Positions 25,583 through 33,368 of a stretch of 64,000 bases of DNA are shown one piece after another. Source of the stretch: Pseudomonadales bacterium (GTDB lineage Bacteria; Pseudomonadota; Gammaproteobacteria; Pseudomonadales; Pseudohongiellaceae); contig JACKOH010000001.1 in assembly GCA_024234395.1 (NCBI GenBank), positions 1,569,001 to 1,633,000 of the forward strand, given 5' to 3'. How positions within the stretch are numbered: position 1 is the stretch's first letter; each line of letters opens with the position of its first letter. The notes below the pieces were generated by a model, which was not told the DNA's origin, did not search any database, and saw only the letters and a program-made list of their open reading frames with translations. A program made the translations under genes and the position numbers.

Positions 25583-27099
25583 GGAGTAGTCCTTCGGAGG
25601 CGGTCGTAGCGGCTAGTATCGGCGACCGGTTCATTCACCAGCTTCAGGGCCGGTGGCGTTGAAGTGGGTTGAGGCCTGGGGACGTCGCTGAGCTTGCTCA
25701 GGCAGTTCAGTACATGCTGCTTGGACACCTGGTCGACAAGGAGGGCCTCACTCACCGCCCGTTCCACAAGCGCCTCATTGTGCAACAGCACCAGGGCAAG
25801 AATGTCGGCCATCTCCCGATCACCACCGGGCCGCTTAAGCAGAACCGCCTGTAACTGTCTGAAGCTCTCAGGCAGTTCATTGAACGGCGCACCGTTACGC
25901 AGAGCGCCGGGCTTGCGTTGTACCACCGACAGGTAGTGTCGCCAGTCATAAATGGTCTTGCCGCTGACACTGTGGTCCCGGGTAAACACTCTCTCATGGA
26001 TTGCCACTACGTTGGCTTCCGCGACTACCACAAGACGGTCAGCATAGACCCGTAGGCTCACTGGGCGATTGGCGAAGCTGGCTGGCACACTGTAGCGGTT
26101 ATGCTCGAAGGTGATCAGGCAGGTAGAACTGACCCGCTTGTTGTATTCCACAAAGCCGTCGAATGCGGCCGGCGTTTCCATCAGGCATTCCCGTTCCGCC
26201 TGCCAGTAGTCGCTGAGCGTTCGCCTCCTGTCCTCTGGATGGGGAAGCTCTTCCCACAGTTCCAGGCAGCGCTGTTTCAACCAGGCATTGAGTTCTGCCA
26301 GTGACTTAAAGGCGGGGGCTCCTTGCCAGACCCGACGGCGGGAGTCCAGCACCTGTTTCTCGACCTGACCCTTCTCCCAGCCGGAGGCCGGGTTGCAGAA
26401 CTCGGTTTCAAACAGGTAATGGCTGGCCATGGCCGTGAAGCGCTTGTTGATAGTCCGCTGCTTCCCGCGGCCCACCTTGTCCACGGCGGTCTTCATGTTA
26501 TCGTAGATCCCTCGCTCCGGGATGCCACCAAAGGCCATGAAGGCATGATGGTGGGCATCGAACAGCATCTCGTGGGTCTGCAGCAGATAGGCACGCAGGA
26601 AGAACGCCCGACTGTGGCTGAGTCGGAAGTGAGCGACCTGCAGCTTGGTGTTCACGCCGTTGATTACGGCGTAGTCTTCGCTCCAGTCAAACTGGAAAGC
26701 TTCGCCCGGAGCAAAGGACAAAGGCACGAAGGTGTTCCTGGCGGCGGTACGCTTGGCTTCCTGTTGTTCCTGACGCCAAAGCCTGGCAAAGGCAGCCACC
26801 CGGTCGTAGGAGCCGGTGAAGCCCATTTGCACCAGGTCGCTGTGGAGTTGCCTGACGGTCTTGCGCTGCTTGCGGTGCCTCCTGGTCTCCCGGAACAGCC
26901 AGCTGGTCAGGGTCAGCTCGAAGTCGTCCAGCTTGGAGGGAGTCTTTCTCTGCGGGTAGCGGGGTTCCACCACTCCACTGGCGAGGTACTTGCGGACTGT
27001 ATTGCGACTCAGTCCTGTTCGTCTTGTGATCTCCCGGATCGGCAATCCTTCACGGAAGTGCCAGCGCCGGATTACGCTCAATAACGCCACGTCTATCAC
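25579..27099 (-). CDS. istA: IS21-family transposase IstA
   Basis: 506 residues. N-terminal helix-turn-helix (LPIREITRRTGLSRNTVRKYL), then a DDE RNase-H catalytic core with first Asp in FQFDWSEDYAV (about 140), second Asp in GIYDNMKTAVDKV, and Glu in GWEKGQVEKQV. A C-terminal beta-barrel (YSVPASFANRPVSLRVYADR) follows. Full length and uninterrupted. The sequence is more GC-rich than the flanking island DNA. Confidence 0.96.
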   Translation of the reverse strand: MIDVALLSVIRRWHFREGLPIREITRRTGLSRNTVRKYLASGVVEPRYPQRKTPSKLDDFELTLTSWLFRETRRHRKQRKTVRQLHSDLVQMGFTGSYDRVAAFARLWRQEQQEAKRTAARNTFVPLSFAPGEAFQFDWSEDYAVINGVNTKLQVAHFRLSHSRAFFLRAYLLQTHEMLFDAHHHAFMAFGGIPERGIYDNMKTAVDKVGRGKQRTINKRFTAMASHYLFETEFCNPASGWEKGQVEKQVLDSRRRVWQGAPAFKSLAELNAWLKQRCLELWEELPHPEDRRRTLSDYWQAERECLMETPAAFDGFVEYNKRVSSTCLITFEHNRYSVPASFANRPVSLRVYADRLVVVAEANVVAIHERVFTRDHSVSGKTIYDWRHYLSVVQRKPGALRNGAPFNELPESFRQLQAVLLKRPGGDREMADILALVLLHNEALVERAVSEALLVDQVSKQHVLNCLSKLSDVPRPQPTSTPPALKLVNEPVADTSRYDRLRRTTP

Positions 27100-27325
27100 T
27101 CCTGAATACTCCTGCGTCAGATCGATGCAGGATGAGTTGTACGTGGGTCAAAATTAGATGCAAATCAGGGGGTGTAGTGGGTCAATTTTGGGTGCAAATC
27201 AACATGCTGATAGTAGCTGGAGCGTCTGACCATCCAATTGCATAGTCAATTATTCATTCCCCAGAATTTAACTTCCATATCCAGCCTTTAATCTGCTTCT
27301 TCTATTTGAGTTATCTACGACAGGG

Positions 27326-27928
27326 TCAATCGCTTAATTCCGATACACTTTCTTGATCTCTAATAGCTTCCACCACCAAAGCAGTCTGCTGACTGTCTAT
27401 TGCCGCCCCATGAGCTCCACCGATCTTTGCCCTGAGATCTTCAACTTCGAGCGCTTTCGTCAGCGAGTCTAGCGACGGCCCTCTATGACTGCACGGAAAA
27501 TCTGTTGCCTGCGCCCAAGGAATAGTCGCTTTCTGACTGCAAAACACACCTTGGACTGACGGCATTGATAAATCGTATCGGGCGACGTGATCCAGCAGGA
27601 TCGGCCAGTCAAAACTGGCGTTGTGAATGATAATGAGCTGATCTTGCAGGTATTCGACAATCTGGTTCCATTGGGAATCAAAGGAATCAAATCCTGCAGC
27701 CTGTTCGTTGCTAATACCGTGTATCGACTGCGCTTCTGAAGATATTGACTTTTGAGGTCGGGTTTTAAATTCGACGGATGCAGCAATATCCCGATGCCTC
27801 ACGACAGTGATGCCAAGCGTCACAATATCTGGTGGGCCGTTTTCGTCAGGGAGTCCAGTGGTTTCAGTGTCGAGGACGATGTAATCGTCCGGCAGTTGGG
27901 TGAATATCCAAAGCAGTTCGCTGTACAT
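27326..27928 (-). CDS. DEDDh 3'-5' exonuclease (DnaQ/RNase T-like)
   Basis: 200 residues from ATG 27928 (MYSELLWIFTQL). Exo I IVLDTETTGL (first D and E near 18-20), Exo II IIHNASFDWPIL (D near 105), and Exo III HGAAIDSQQTA, giving the His-x4-Asp of the DEDDh class. Start chosen because AGGAGGTGAGGTT lies directly upstream; this RBS overlaps the RES stop codon, four bases before the ATG, so it is the third gene of the Xre-RES operon. Substrate (DNA or RNA) cannot be told from sequence. A frame upstream to 28021 overlaps RES and is not preferred. Confidence 0.9.
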   Translation of the reverse strand: MYSELLWIFTQLPDDYIVLDTETTGLPDENGPPDIVTLGITVVRHRDIAASVEFKTRPQKSISSEAQSIHGISNEQAAGFDSFDSQWNQIVEYLQDQLIIIHNASFDWPILLDHVARYDLSMPSVQGVFCSQKATIPWAQATDFPCSHRGPSLDSLTKALEVEDLRAKIGGAHGAAIDSQQTALVVEAIRDQESVSELSD

Positions 27929-27932
27929 AACC

Positions 27933-28625
27933 TCACCTCCTACCACTGCCATCGAGGGATTCAACGTCGATGATAACCCCTTGGTCATAGTGGTAACGAA
28001 GATATCGCCAATGGATGGCATCGGACAGCGCTCTTGCTCGCATCACCCCGTAGCACTCGCCTTTTGCCCTTACGCTTTGGTAGTGAACACCAAAACTTTT
28101 GCTATCACGTAACGCGTAACCGAGCTGCTGGCCTTCGCCGTAATTCTCTGGATCATAGATGCCATTTCCCGCCAGGTGACGGACATCATGCAACGTTGTC
28201 GGCCCCAACTGTGCGCGGATCACGCGCATTTCCTGAGTGGTCTTGTCGATCCGGGACTCCCGCAGAAATCGCGCTCGGTGGTAGGACGATTCGGCGATGG
28301 CAATCACTTCATCGACAGCGCAGTAGTAAATACCAAAGTCCCGGTTGAAGCGACCACCCCGCCCATCAACCGGAGGATGGGTGAACGCCGCCATGATCCA
28401 GGAGGCACCGTCGCCATAGACGCGATCTTCCGGAGGTACTAGGCGAATATCGCCAACTTCATCGCGCAACCTGGGATTGGTTAGCGACTCGACGGCGTAG
28501 AGCACGTCCCAATCCTGGGGGTTGGAGACGCACTCGAACAGGTGGATCTGGGGATAGCGCGATAGGATGACCCGATAGACCGGTTCATTGACCTCGCTGC
28601 TGGGTAGTGTATCGATCGCAATCAC
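27933..28625 (-). CDS. RES-domain toxin
   Basis: 230 residues. RES fold hallmarks: YRVILSRYP near 17, GGRFNRDFGIYYCAVDEVIA with the conserved Arg, then RFLRESRID with Glu and Ser (about 120), and GNGIYDPENYGEGQQLGYALR near 160. RES toxins degrade or ADP-ribosylate using NAD+, halting growth. Starts inside the antitoxin stop (ATGA overlap 28622-28625). Followed immediately by the exonuclease gene with a strong RBS. Confidence 0.92.
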   Translation of the reverse strand: MIAIDTLPSSEVNEPVYRVILSRYPQIHLFECVSNPQDWDVLYAVESLTNPRLRDEVGDIRLVPPEDRVYGDGASWIMAAFTHPPVDGRGGRFNRDFGIYYCAVDEVIAIAESSYHRARFLRESRIDKTTQEMRVIRAQLGPTTLHDVRHLAGNGIYDPENYGEGQQLGYALRDSKSFGVHYQSVRAKGECYGVMRARALSDAIHWRYLRYHYDQGVIIDVESLDGSGRR

Positions 28626-29023
28626 CAGCCACCCCGCTCCGCATCGAGAAAATCCCTGACCACGGCCAGATCGACCACCTGACCAGCAAGTATCCGGTCC
28701 AGCGGCGCCGTTCCATTGAACAGCGGGTTGTCGTTAGGTGTGGCCAGCCACTGGTCTGCCAACACCTGATCGGGCAACAGGATTTGCAGGGACTTGTAGA
28801 TCCCCAAAATGTAGCTGGCCCGCTCCAACAGGTCTCGCGTCAACTTGGCCTTCTCGGGTTGGCTCTTCCAGTTGTAGAGGGTCTTCTCATTGCTGAGTCC
28901 CAATAGCGTCATCTGCTGGGCACCAGTGAGGCGCCACTGGCTGAAGATATTGAAAATGGCCGGCAGCAGCGAACTGGTGACACTGGAACCACGTTGCAGT
29001 AGTTGTTCAGCTTGCGCGATCAT
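28622..29023 (-). CDS. Xre/MbcA/ParS-family antitoxin (DUF2384) of RES toxin
   Basis: 133 residues. N-terminal Xre-like helix-turn-helix (LTGAQQMTLLGLSNEKTLYNW) and C-terminal DUF2384 toxin-binding domain (LERASYILGIYKSLQILLPD; NDNPLFNGTAPLDRILAG). First gene of the operon, RBS AGGAGGTAGGC. Binds RES and represses its own promoter; two identical palindromic operators lie upstream. Confidence 0.93.
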   Translation of the reverse strand: MIAQAEQLLQRGSSVTSSLLPAIFNIFSQWRLTGAQQMTLLGLSNEKTLYNWKSQPEKAKLTRDLLERASYILGIYKSLQILLPDQVLADQWLATPNDNPLFNGTAPLDRILAGQVVDLAVVRDFLDAERGGW

Positions 29024-29060
29024 GCCTACCTCCTCTCAACCTCTCTATTTCATCTCAAAA

Positions 29061-29112
29061 ACTGTACCATTACAGTCAGAAAATACAGCCTAGCAAACTG
29101 TATTGTTACAGT
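29061..29112 (-). promoter_or_regulatory. Twin operator of the RES-Xre operon
   Basis: Two perfect palindromes of the form ACTGTA-N4-TACAGT: 29061-29076 (ACTGTACCATTACAGT) and 29097-29112 (ACTGTATTGTTACAGT), start to start 36 bp apart, 38-90 bases upstream of the antitoxin ATG. Strong candidates for autoregulatory sites of the Xre antitoxin. Confidence 0.78.
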
Positions 29113-29120
29113 CAACGGTA

Positions 29121-29435
29121 TCAGAGATACTTCTTGAAACTACTCGCGGTGTGGTGACCGCAAAGGAAAATCCCAACGCAAAAGGCAGAAATATCCACGA
29201 CGGGTGGAGACTGAAGGGCAAGGCCGGGTACACCACCCAGGCCATGATGATTAGTGGTATAGTGGCTTTTTTTGGCATAGTGGTACACGAAGGAGCTCTC
29301 CCGGCCCCCACCCCAGCGCCGGAGGTCGCGCTGCACCAGTCCATCCACCAGCGCCACCAGGGTGAACAGTCCAATTACCAGCGCGGCCAGCGTCAGAATG
29401 ACCAGTCGCAAAGCAAACACTTGAGTGATTTGCAT
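29121..29435 (-). pseudogene. Frameshifted 3' fragment of ICE membrane protein (DUF4400/PFL_4697-like)
   Basis: In one frame reads LVDGLVQRDLRRWGGGRESS and FVYHYAKK; a second frame carries on as LIIMAWVVYPALPFSLHPSW and IFLPFALGFSFAV; the first frame returns for ASSFKKYL stop. Together these recover the C-terminal two-thirds of the integrating-conjugative-element membrane protein family (TIGR03747-like, as recalled). At least two frameshifts and a missing 5' part make it dead. It marks the region as derived from a PFGI-1/ICE-type element. Confidence 0.72.
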
Positions 29436-29501
29436 GGCAGCGGGATGAAACCAGGAACGGGTCGGTAGAGGCGATGGAGCATTTGCATCAGGCCGGTTTC
29501 C

Positions 29502-29682
29502 TCAGCAACCGGTACCGGAGCGCCCTGTCGTCAAAGTCTCCTGCCGCCCACTGATTGAATCAGTTGTGCCTGAAAGAAATTGTGCCTGTCAGCGTGATGG
29601 CTACGTAGAGGCCGTCTCGGTTGTTGACTTTGTAGAGCTTGTCTTTGGGTTTCAGATTTCGAAGCTTGGAATCGGTCAACAT
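29502..29682 (-). pseudogene. 5' remnant of a tyrosine integrase (guaA-targeting type)
   Basis: ATG 29682 opens MLTDSKLRNLKPKDKLYKVN, then NRDGLYVAITLTGTISFRHN and a stop at 29560; the homology resumes one base out of frame as SISGRQETLTTGR. This is the DUF4102-type N-terminal arm-binding domain of P4-like integrases. Everything after about residue 60, including the catalytic R-H-R-Y domain, is gone. It lies 300 bases from the guaA stop on the same strand, where the integrase of a guaA island belongs. Confidence 0.82.
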
Positions 29683-29774
29683 GGCAGACCCACTTTTTCG
29701 CCCCTGATACCTTGAATAAAAATGGCATCTTTTTATCTATATTTCATTCAATATCATTAAGTTAACAATTTTCA

Positions 29775-29804
29775 ATACCATGATATGTTGAAGCTTCATG
29801 GTAT
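29775..29804. repeat. Inverted repeat ATACCATGA/TCATGGTAT near guaA
   Basis: Arms 29775-29783 and 29796-29804, followed by GGTATTTC, and GATACCATCAAATGTACCAT at about 29850-29869. The ACCATG motif is the same as in the att-like repeats at 19679 and 21334, so these are probably integrase or excisionase arm sites of the same element family. The stretch 29683-29987 has no gene. Confidence 0.6.
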
Positions 29805-29987
29805 GGTATTTCGTTGAACTAGTGGTATGAGCCAGGTCGATACCATCAAATGTACCATGAAAAAAGTCTGCTTGACGGTGCTAGAGAGTGCCTGATATTG
29901 CCAGGCATTTTCAAGAATAACTTATTGATAACAATGGGTTAGGATTATCCTGCTGCTTGTTGATACCAGCCTGTGCCAAACTTGAAA

Positions 29988-31568
29988 TCACTCCCACTCG
30001 ATAGTAGCAGGCGGTTTCGAACTGATATCGTAAGCGACGCGGGAAACCTCCCGGATTTCATTGATGATACGACTGGATACCGTCTCCAGTAATTCATACG
30101 GCAATCGGGCCCAGCGGGCAGTCATGAAATCCACCGTTTCCACGGCGCGCAGGGTAATAACGTAGGAATAGCGCCGGGCGTCACCGACCACGCCCACCGA
30201 CTTGACCGGCAGAAACACGGCGAAAGCCTGGCTGACCTTGTTGTAGTAATCGGCCCGGTGTAACTCTTCAATAAAGATAGCATCGGCCCGTCGAAGTATC
30301 TCACAATACTCTTCGCGTACTTCTCCCAATACCCTGACGCCCAGTCCGGGACCGGGGAACGGGTGGCGATAGACCATCTCATAGGGCAGGCCCAGCTCCA
30401 GGCCAATCCTGCGCACCTCGTCCTTGAACAGTTCGCGCAGCGGCTCCAGCAGTTCCAGGGCCATTTCCTCCGGCAGTCCCCCGACATTGTGGTGCGACTT
30501 GATGACATGGGCCTTACCGGTTTTCGAACCGGCCGATTCGATCACGTCCGGATAGATAGTGCCCTGGGCCAGCCAGCGCACGTTATTCAGTTTCGCGGCT
30601 TCCGCGTCGAACACCTCAATGAAGGTATTGCCGATCAGCTTGCGCTTCTGTTCCGGATCCGCAACCCCGCGTAATTTGTCGAAGAAGCGCTGCCGGGCAT
30701 CGGCGCGTATCACCTTGACGCCCATGTTCTTCTGAAAGGTCGCCATCACCTGGGTACCTTCATCCAGCCGCAACAGGCCGTTGTCCACGAACACGCAGGT
30801 CAGCTGATCACCGATAGCCTGGTGCAGCAACGCCGCCACCACCGACGAATCGACACCGCCGGACAGCCCGAGCAGCACCTGGTCGCTGCCTACCGTCTGC
30901 CGCACCTTCTCGATGGCATCCTGGATAATGCTGGCCGCGGTCCAGAGCGCTTCGCAGCCGCAGATGCTTCTGACAAAACGTTCCAGAATCCGCTGCCCCT
31001 GCAGGGTGTGGGTGACTTCCGGATGGAACTGCAGGCCGTAGAAGCGGCGCGATTCATCAGCCATGGCCGCCACCGGTGCCGAGTCGGTCACTGCCACGAT
31101 CTCAAACCCCTGAGGTACCTCGACCACCTTGTCGCCGTGACTCATCCACACGTCGAGCAGTGCAGCGCCCTGCCCGTCAACGCGGTCTTCGATGCCATCG
31201 AAGAGCAATCCGGGCCGGGTGATCTCCACCTCGGCGTAGCCGAATTCCGATTTATCGGAAGGCTGAACCTTACCGCCCAGTTGCTCCGCCATGGTCTGCA
31301 AGCCATAGCAGATACCGAGTATCGGTCGTCCGTACTCGAACAGAAATTGTGGCGCCCGGGGCGAATCCTGCAGTGTTGCGGTCTCCGGCCCCCCGGAGAA
31401 TACGATGCCCTGCGGATCGAACTCCGCGACGCGATCGGCATCACAGGCATAGTCCCAGATCTCACAATAGACCCCCAGTTCCCGTATCCGGCGGGCGATG
31501 AGCTGGGTGTACTGGGATCCGAAATCCAGGATCAGGATTTTCTGACTGTGTATATTGGTCGCTGACAT
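29988..31568 (-). CDS. guaA: GMP synthase (glutamine-hydrolysing)
   Basis: 526 residues from ATG 31568 (MSATNIHSQKILILDFGSQ). N-terminal glutamine amidotransferase with GICYGLQTMAEQLGG (nucleophile Cys about 88) and FHPEVTHT; ATP-pyrophosphatase domain with LGLSGGVDSSVVAALLH; C-terminal dimerisation domain ending PATIEWE. Converts XMP to GMP. The last 13 bases (29990-30002) are the target for site-specific integration and recur at 21263 and, diverged, at 19608. Downstream of guaB on the same strand, 221 bases apart. Confidence 0.98.
   Translation of the reverse strand: MSATNIHSQKILILDFGSQYTQLIARRIRELGVYCEIWDYACDADRVAEFDPQGIVFSGGPETATLQDSPRAPQFLFEYGRPILGICYGLQTMAEQLGGKVQPSDKSEFGYAEVEITRPGLLFDGIEDRVDGQGAALLDVWMSHGDKVVEVPQGFEIVAVTDSAPVAAMADESRRFYGLQFHPEVTHTLQGQRILERFVRSICGCEALWTAASIIQDAIEKVRQTVGSDQVLLGLSGGVDSSVVAALLHQAIGDQLTCVFVDNGLLRLDEGTQVMATFQKNMGVKVIRADARQRFFDKLRGVADPEQKRKLIGNTFIEVFDAEAAKLNNVRWLAQGTIYPDVIESAGSKTGKAHVIKSHHNVGGLPEEMALELLEPLRELFKDEVRRIGLELGLPYEMVYRHPFPGPGLGVRVLGEVREEYCEILRRADAIFIEELHRADYYNKVSQAFAVFLPVKSVGVVGDARRYSYVITLRAVETVDFMTARWARLPYELLETVSSRIINEIREVSRVAYDISSKPPATIEWE
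29990..30002. other. Native attB-type site at the guaA 3' end
   Basis: ACTCCCACTCGAT, the complement of the final codons Ile-Glu-Trp-Glu-stop of guaA. Identical to 21263-21275 and similar to 19608-19620. The guaA 3' end is an established target for tyrosine-recombinase genomic islands. Confidence 0.8.
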
Positions 31569-31789
31569 TAACTCTGGTACTGCCGTCTGATGAGGGTGCC
31601 GAGGCACTCCATGGTGATTGAAACGATAAACTCCTGGAAGTGACAGTCAGTACCCGCACCCTTTCTGGAACCAGTGGTGCAATTCTGTAAACCTGCCCGG
31701 CCGGACTCCGTTGCCACGCAGTCCGACAGGGTCGATAACAGAAGAGAGCTGTCAGTCTGGACGGGACTTTTCCCCGACCGTCAGGAACC

Positions 31790-33259
31790 TTAACTTACCC
31801 GGTAATTGGGCGCTTCCTTGGTAATGGAAACGTCGTGTACATGGCTTTCGCTCATGCCGGAAGCGGTTATTTTCACGAATTTTGTCTTGGTCCGCATCTC
31901 GGTGATATTGGCGCATCCGGTGTAACCCATCGAGGACCGCAGGCCGCCCATCAACTGATGCACGATCGCCGACATGCTGCCTTTGTAGGGCACCCGTCCT
32001 TCGATTCCTTCCGGAACCAGCTTGTCGGTGCCCGCCGCGGCATCCTGAAAATAGCGGTCACTGGATCCCTGGGAATGCGACATGGCCCCCATGGAACCCA
32101 TGCCACGATACGCCTTGTAGCTGCGTCCCTGGTACAACTCCACCTCGCCAGGCGCTTCTTCCGAACCCGCCAGCAGGCTGCCGATCATGATCACATGGGC
32201 ACCGGCCGCAATTACCTTGGCGATATCCCCGGAGAAACGGATTCCGCCATCGGAGATCACACACACATCGGTGTCCTTGAGGGCTTCCACGACATTGGCG
32301 ACGGCGGTTATCTGGGGTACCCCGACGCCCGTGACGATCCGGGTGGTACAGATCGAGCCCGGCCCGATCCCGACCTTCACGGCATCCGCTCCGGCCCTGG
32401 CCAGATCCCTGGCCGCCTCGGCAGTGGCGATATTGCCACCCACCACGGCAATTTCAGGGTACCGCTTTTTGATCCTGCTGACCTGATCGATGACGCCCTG
32501 GGAATGCCCGTGGGCGGTATCGACCACGATCACGTCCACCCCGGCTTCGACAACGGCATCCACCCGCTCCATGGTTTCCACACCGGTTCCCACCGCAGCG
32601 GCAACCCGCAGGCGTCCCTGCTCATCCTTGCAGGCATTGGGGAAATCCTCGGACTTGCGGATGTCCTTGAGGGTAATCAGACCACACAGCTCAAAGCGGT
32701 CGTTCACCACCAGAATCTTTTCGATCCGGTGCCGATGGAGAAGCATCTTGACCTCTTCCATGTCGGGATTTTCCTTGACCGTCACCAGCCGCTCCTTCGG
32801 CGTCATGATCGATTCCACCGCGGCATCGAGATTGGCCTCGAAGCGCACGTCCCGGCTGGTCACAATGCCAACCAGATCCGAACCGTTGGCTACCGGCATG
32901 CCGGAGATATTGTTCTCCTTCATCTGCGCAATAAGCTGCCGGATGGTGGCCTGCGGGGAAATGGTAATCGGATCCTTGACCACCACACTTTCGAATTTTT
33001 TGACGACGCGGACTTCCCGTGCCTGACGCTCCACAGTCATGCTTTTATGAATGACACCGAGACCACCTTCCTGCGCCATGGCGATAGCCAGACGCGCTTC
33101 GGTCACGGTATCCATCGCGGCCGAAATCAAGGGGATATTCAGAAAGATGTGCCGGGTCAGAGAGGTTTTCAGCTCGACGTTCTTGGGCAGAACGGTGGAG
33201 TGGGCGGGCACAAGCAGGACATCATCAAATGTTAGGGCTTCTTCAGCTATACGTAACAT
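31790..33259 (-). CDS. guaB: IMP dehydrogenase
   Basis: 489 residues. TIM barrel with two inserted CBS domains (about 95-205: VVKDPITISPQATIRQLI; ESIMTPKERLVTVKENPD), catalytic loop GPGSICTTRIVTGVG with Cys near 307, and flap GMGSMGAMSHSQGSSDRYF. Converts IMP to XMP with NAD+, the committed step to GMP, and feeds GuaA directly downstream. A near-consensus promoter lies just upstream. Confidence 0.98.
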   Translation of the reverse strand: MLRIAEEALTFDDVLLVPAHSTVLPKNVELKTSLTRHIFLNIPLISAAMDTVTEARLAIAMAQEGGLGVIHKSMTVERQAREVRVVKKFESVVVKDPITISPQATIRQLIAQMKENNISGMPVANGSDLVGIVTSRDVRFEANLDAAVESIMTPKERLVTVKENPDMEEVKMLLHRHRIEKILVVNDRFELCGLITLKDIRKSEDFPNACKDEQGRLRVAAAVGTGVETMERVDAVVEAGVDVIVVDTAHGHSQGVIDQVSRIKKRYPEIAVVGGNIATAEAARDLARAGADAVKVGIGPGSICTTRIVTGVGVPQITAVANVVEALKDTDVCVISDGGIRFSGDIAKVIAAGAHVIMIGSLLAGSEEAPGEVELYQGRSYKAYRGMGSMGAMSHSQGSSDRYFQDAAAGTDKLVPEGIEGRVPYKGSMSAIVHQLMGGLRSSMGYTGCANITEMRTKTKFVKITASGMSESHVHDVSITKEAPNYRVS

Positions 33260-33284
33260 GAGATTTCACTTTCCACAAAAGCGC

Positions 33285-33313
33285 ATTATACAGACCGGAC
33301 CGGGACTTGTGAA
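33285..33313 (-). promoter_or_regulatory. Sigma-70 promoter of guaB
   Basis: On the minus strand TTCACA (33313-33308), 17-bp spacer, TATAAT (33290-33285), with the guaB ATG at 33259 giving a short leader of about 19 bases. Near-consensus, compatible with strong constitutive expression of guaBA. Confidence 0.82.
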
Positions 33314-33368
33314 GGACAGGTTCATGGACAAGACACCGCAGGTCGATCTGACCGATTCACAACGAAGT

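Larger units (their letters stand above)
24734..27204 (-). mobile_element. Complete IS21-family insertion sequence (2471 bp)
   Basis: Encodes IstA and IstB with the ATGA overlap of the family. Ends: TGTTGATTTGCA...AAAACTGACCC at 24734 and its inverted counterpart at 27204 (TGTTGATTTGCACCCAAAAT...). Each end carries a second inner copy of the TTGCATC-AATNTTGACCC unit, the multiple terminal repeats expected for IS21. TGC flanks both ends, a possible short target duplication. Both genes are open, so the element may still be active. Confidence 0.92.

Noticed and set aside
31569..31789. Guanine/PRPP riboswitch upstream of guaA
   Set aside because: No conserved purine-aptamer core was found in this leader; guaA is probably read through from guaB.
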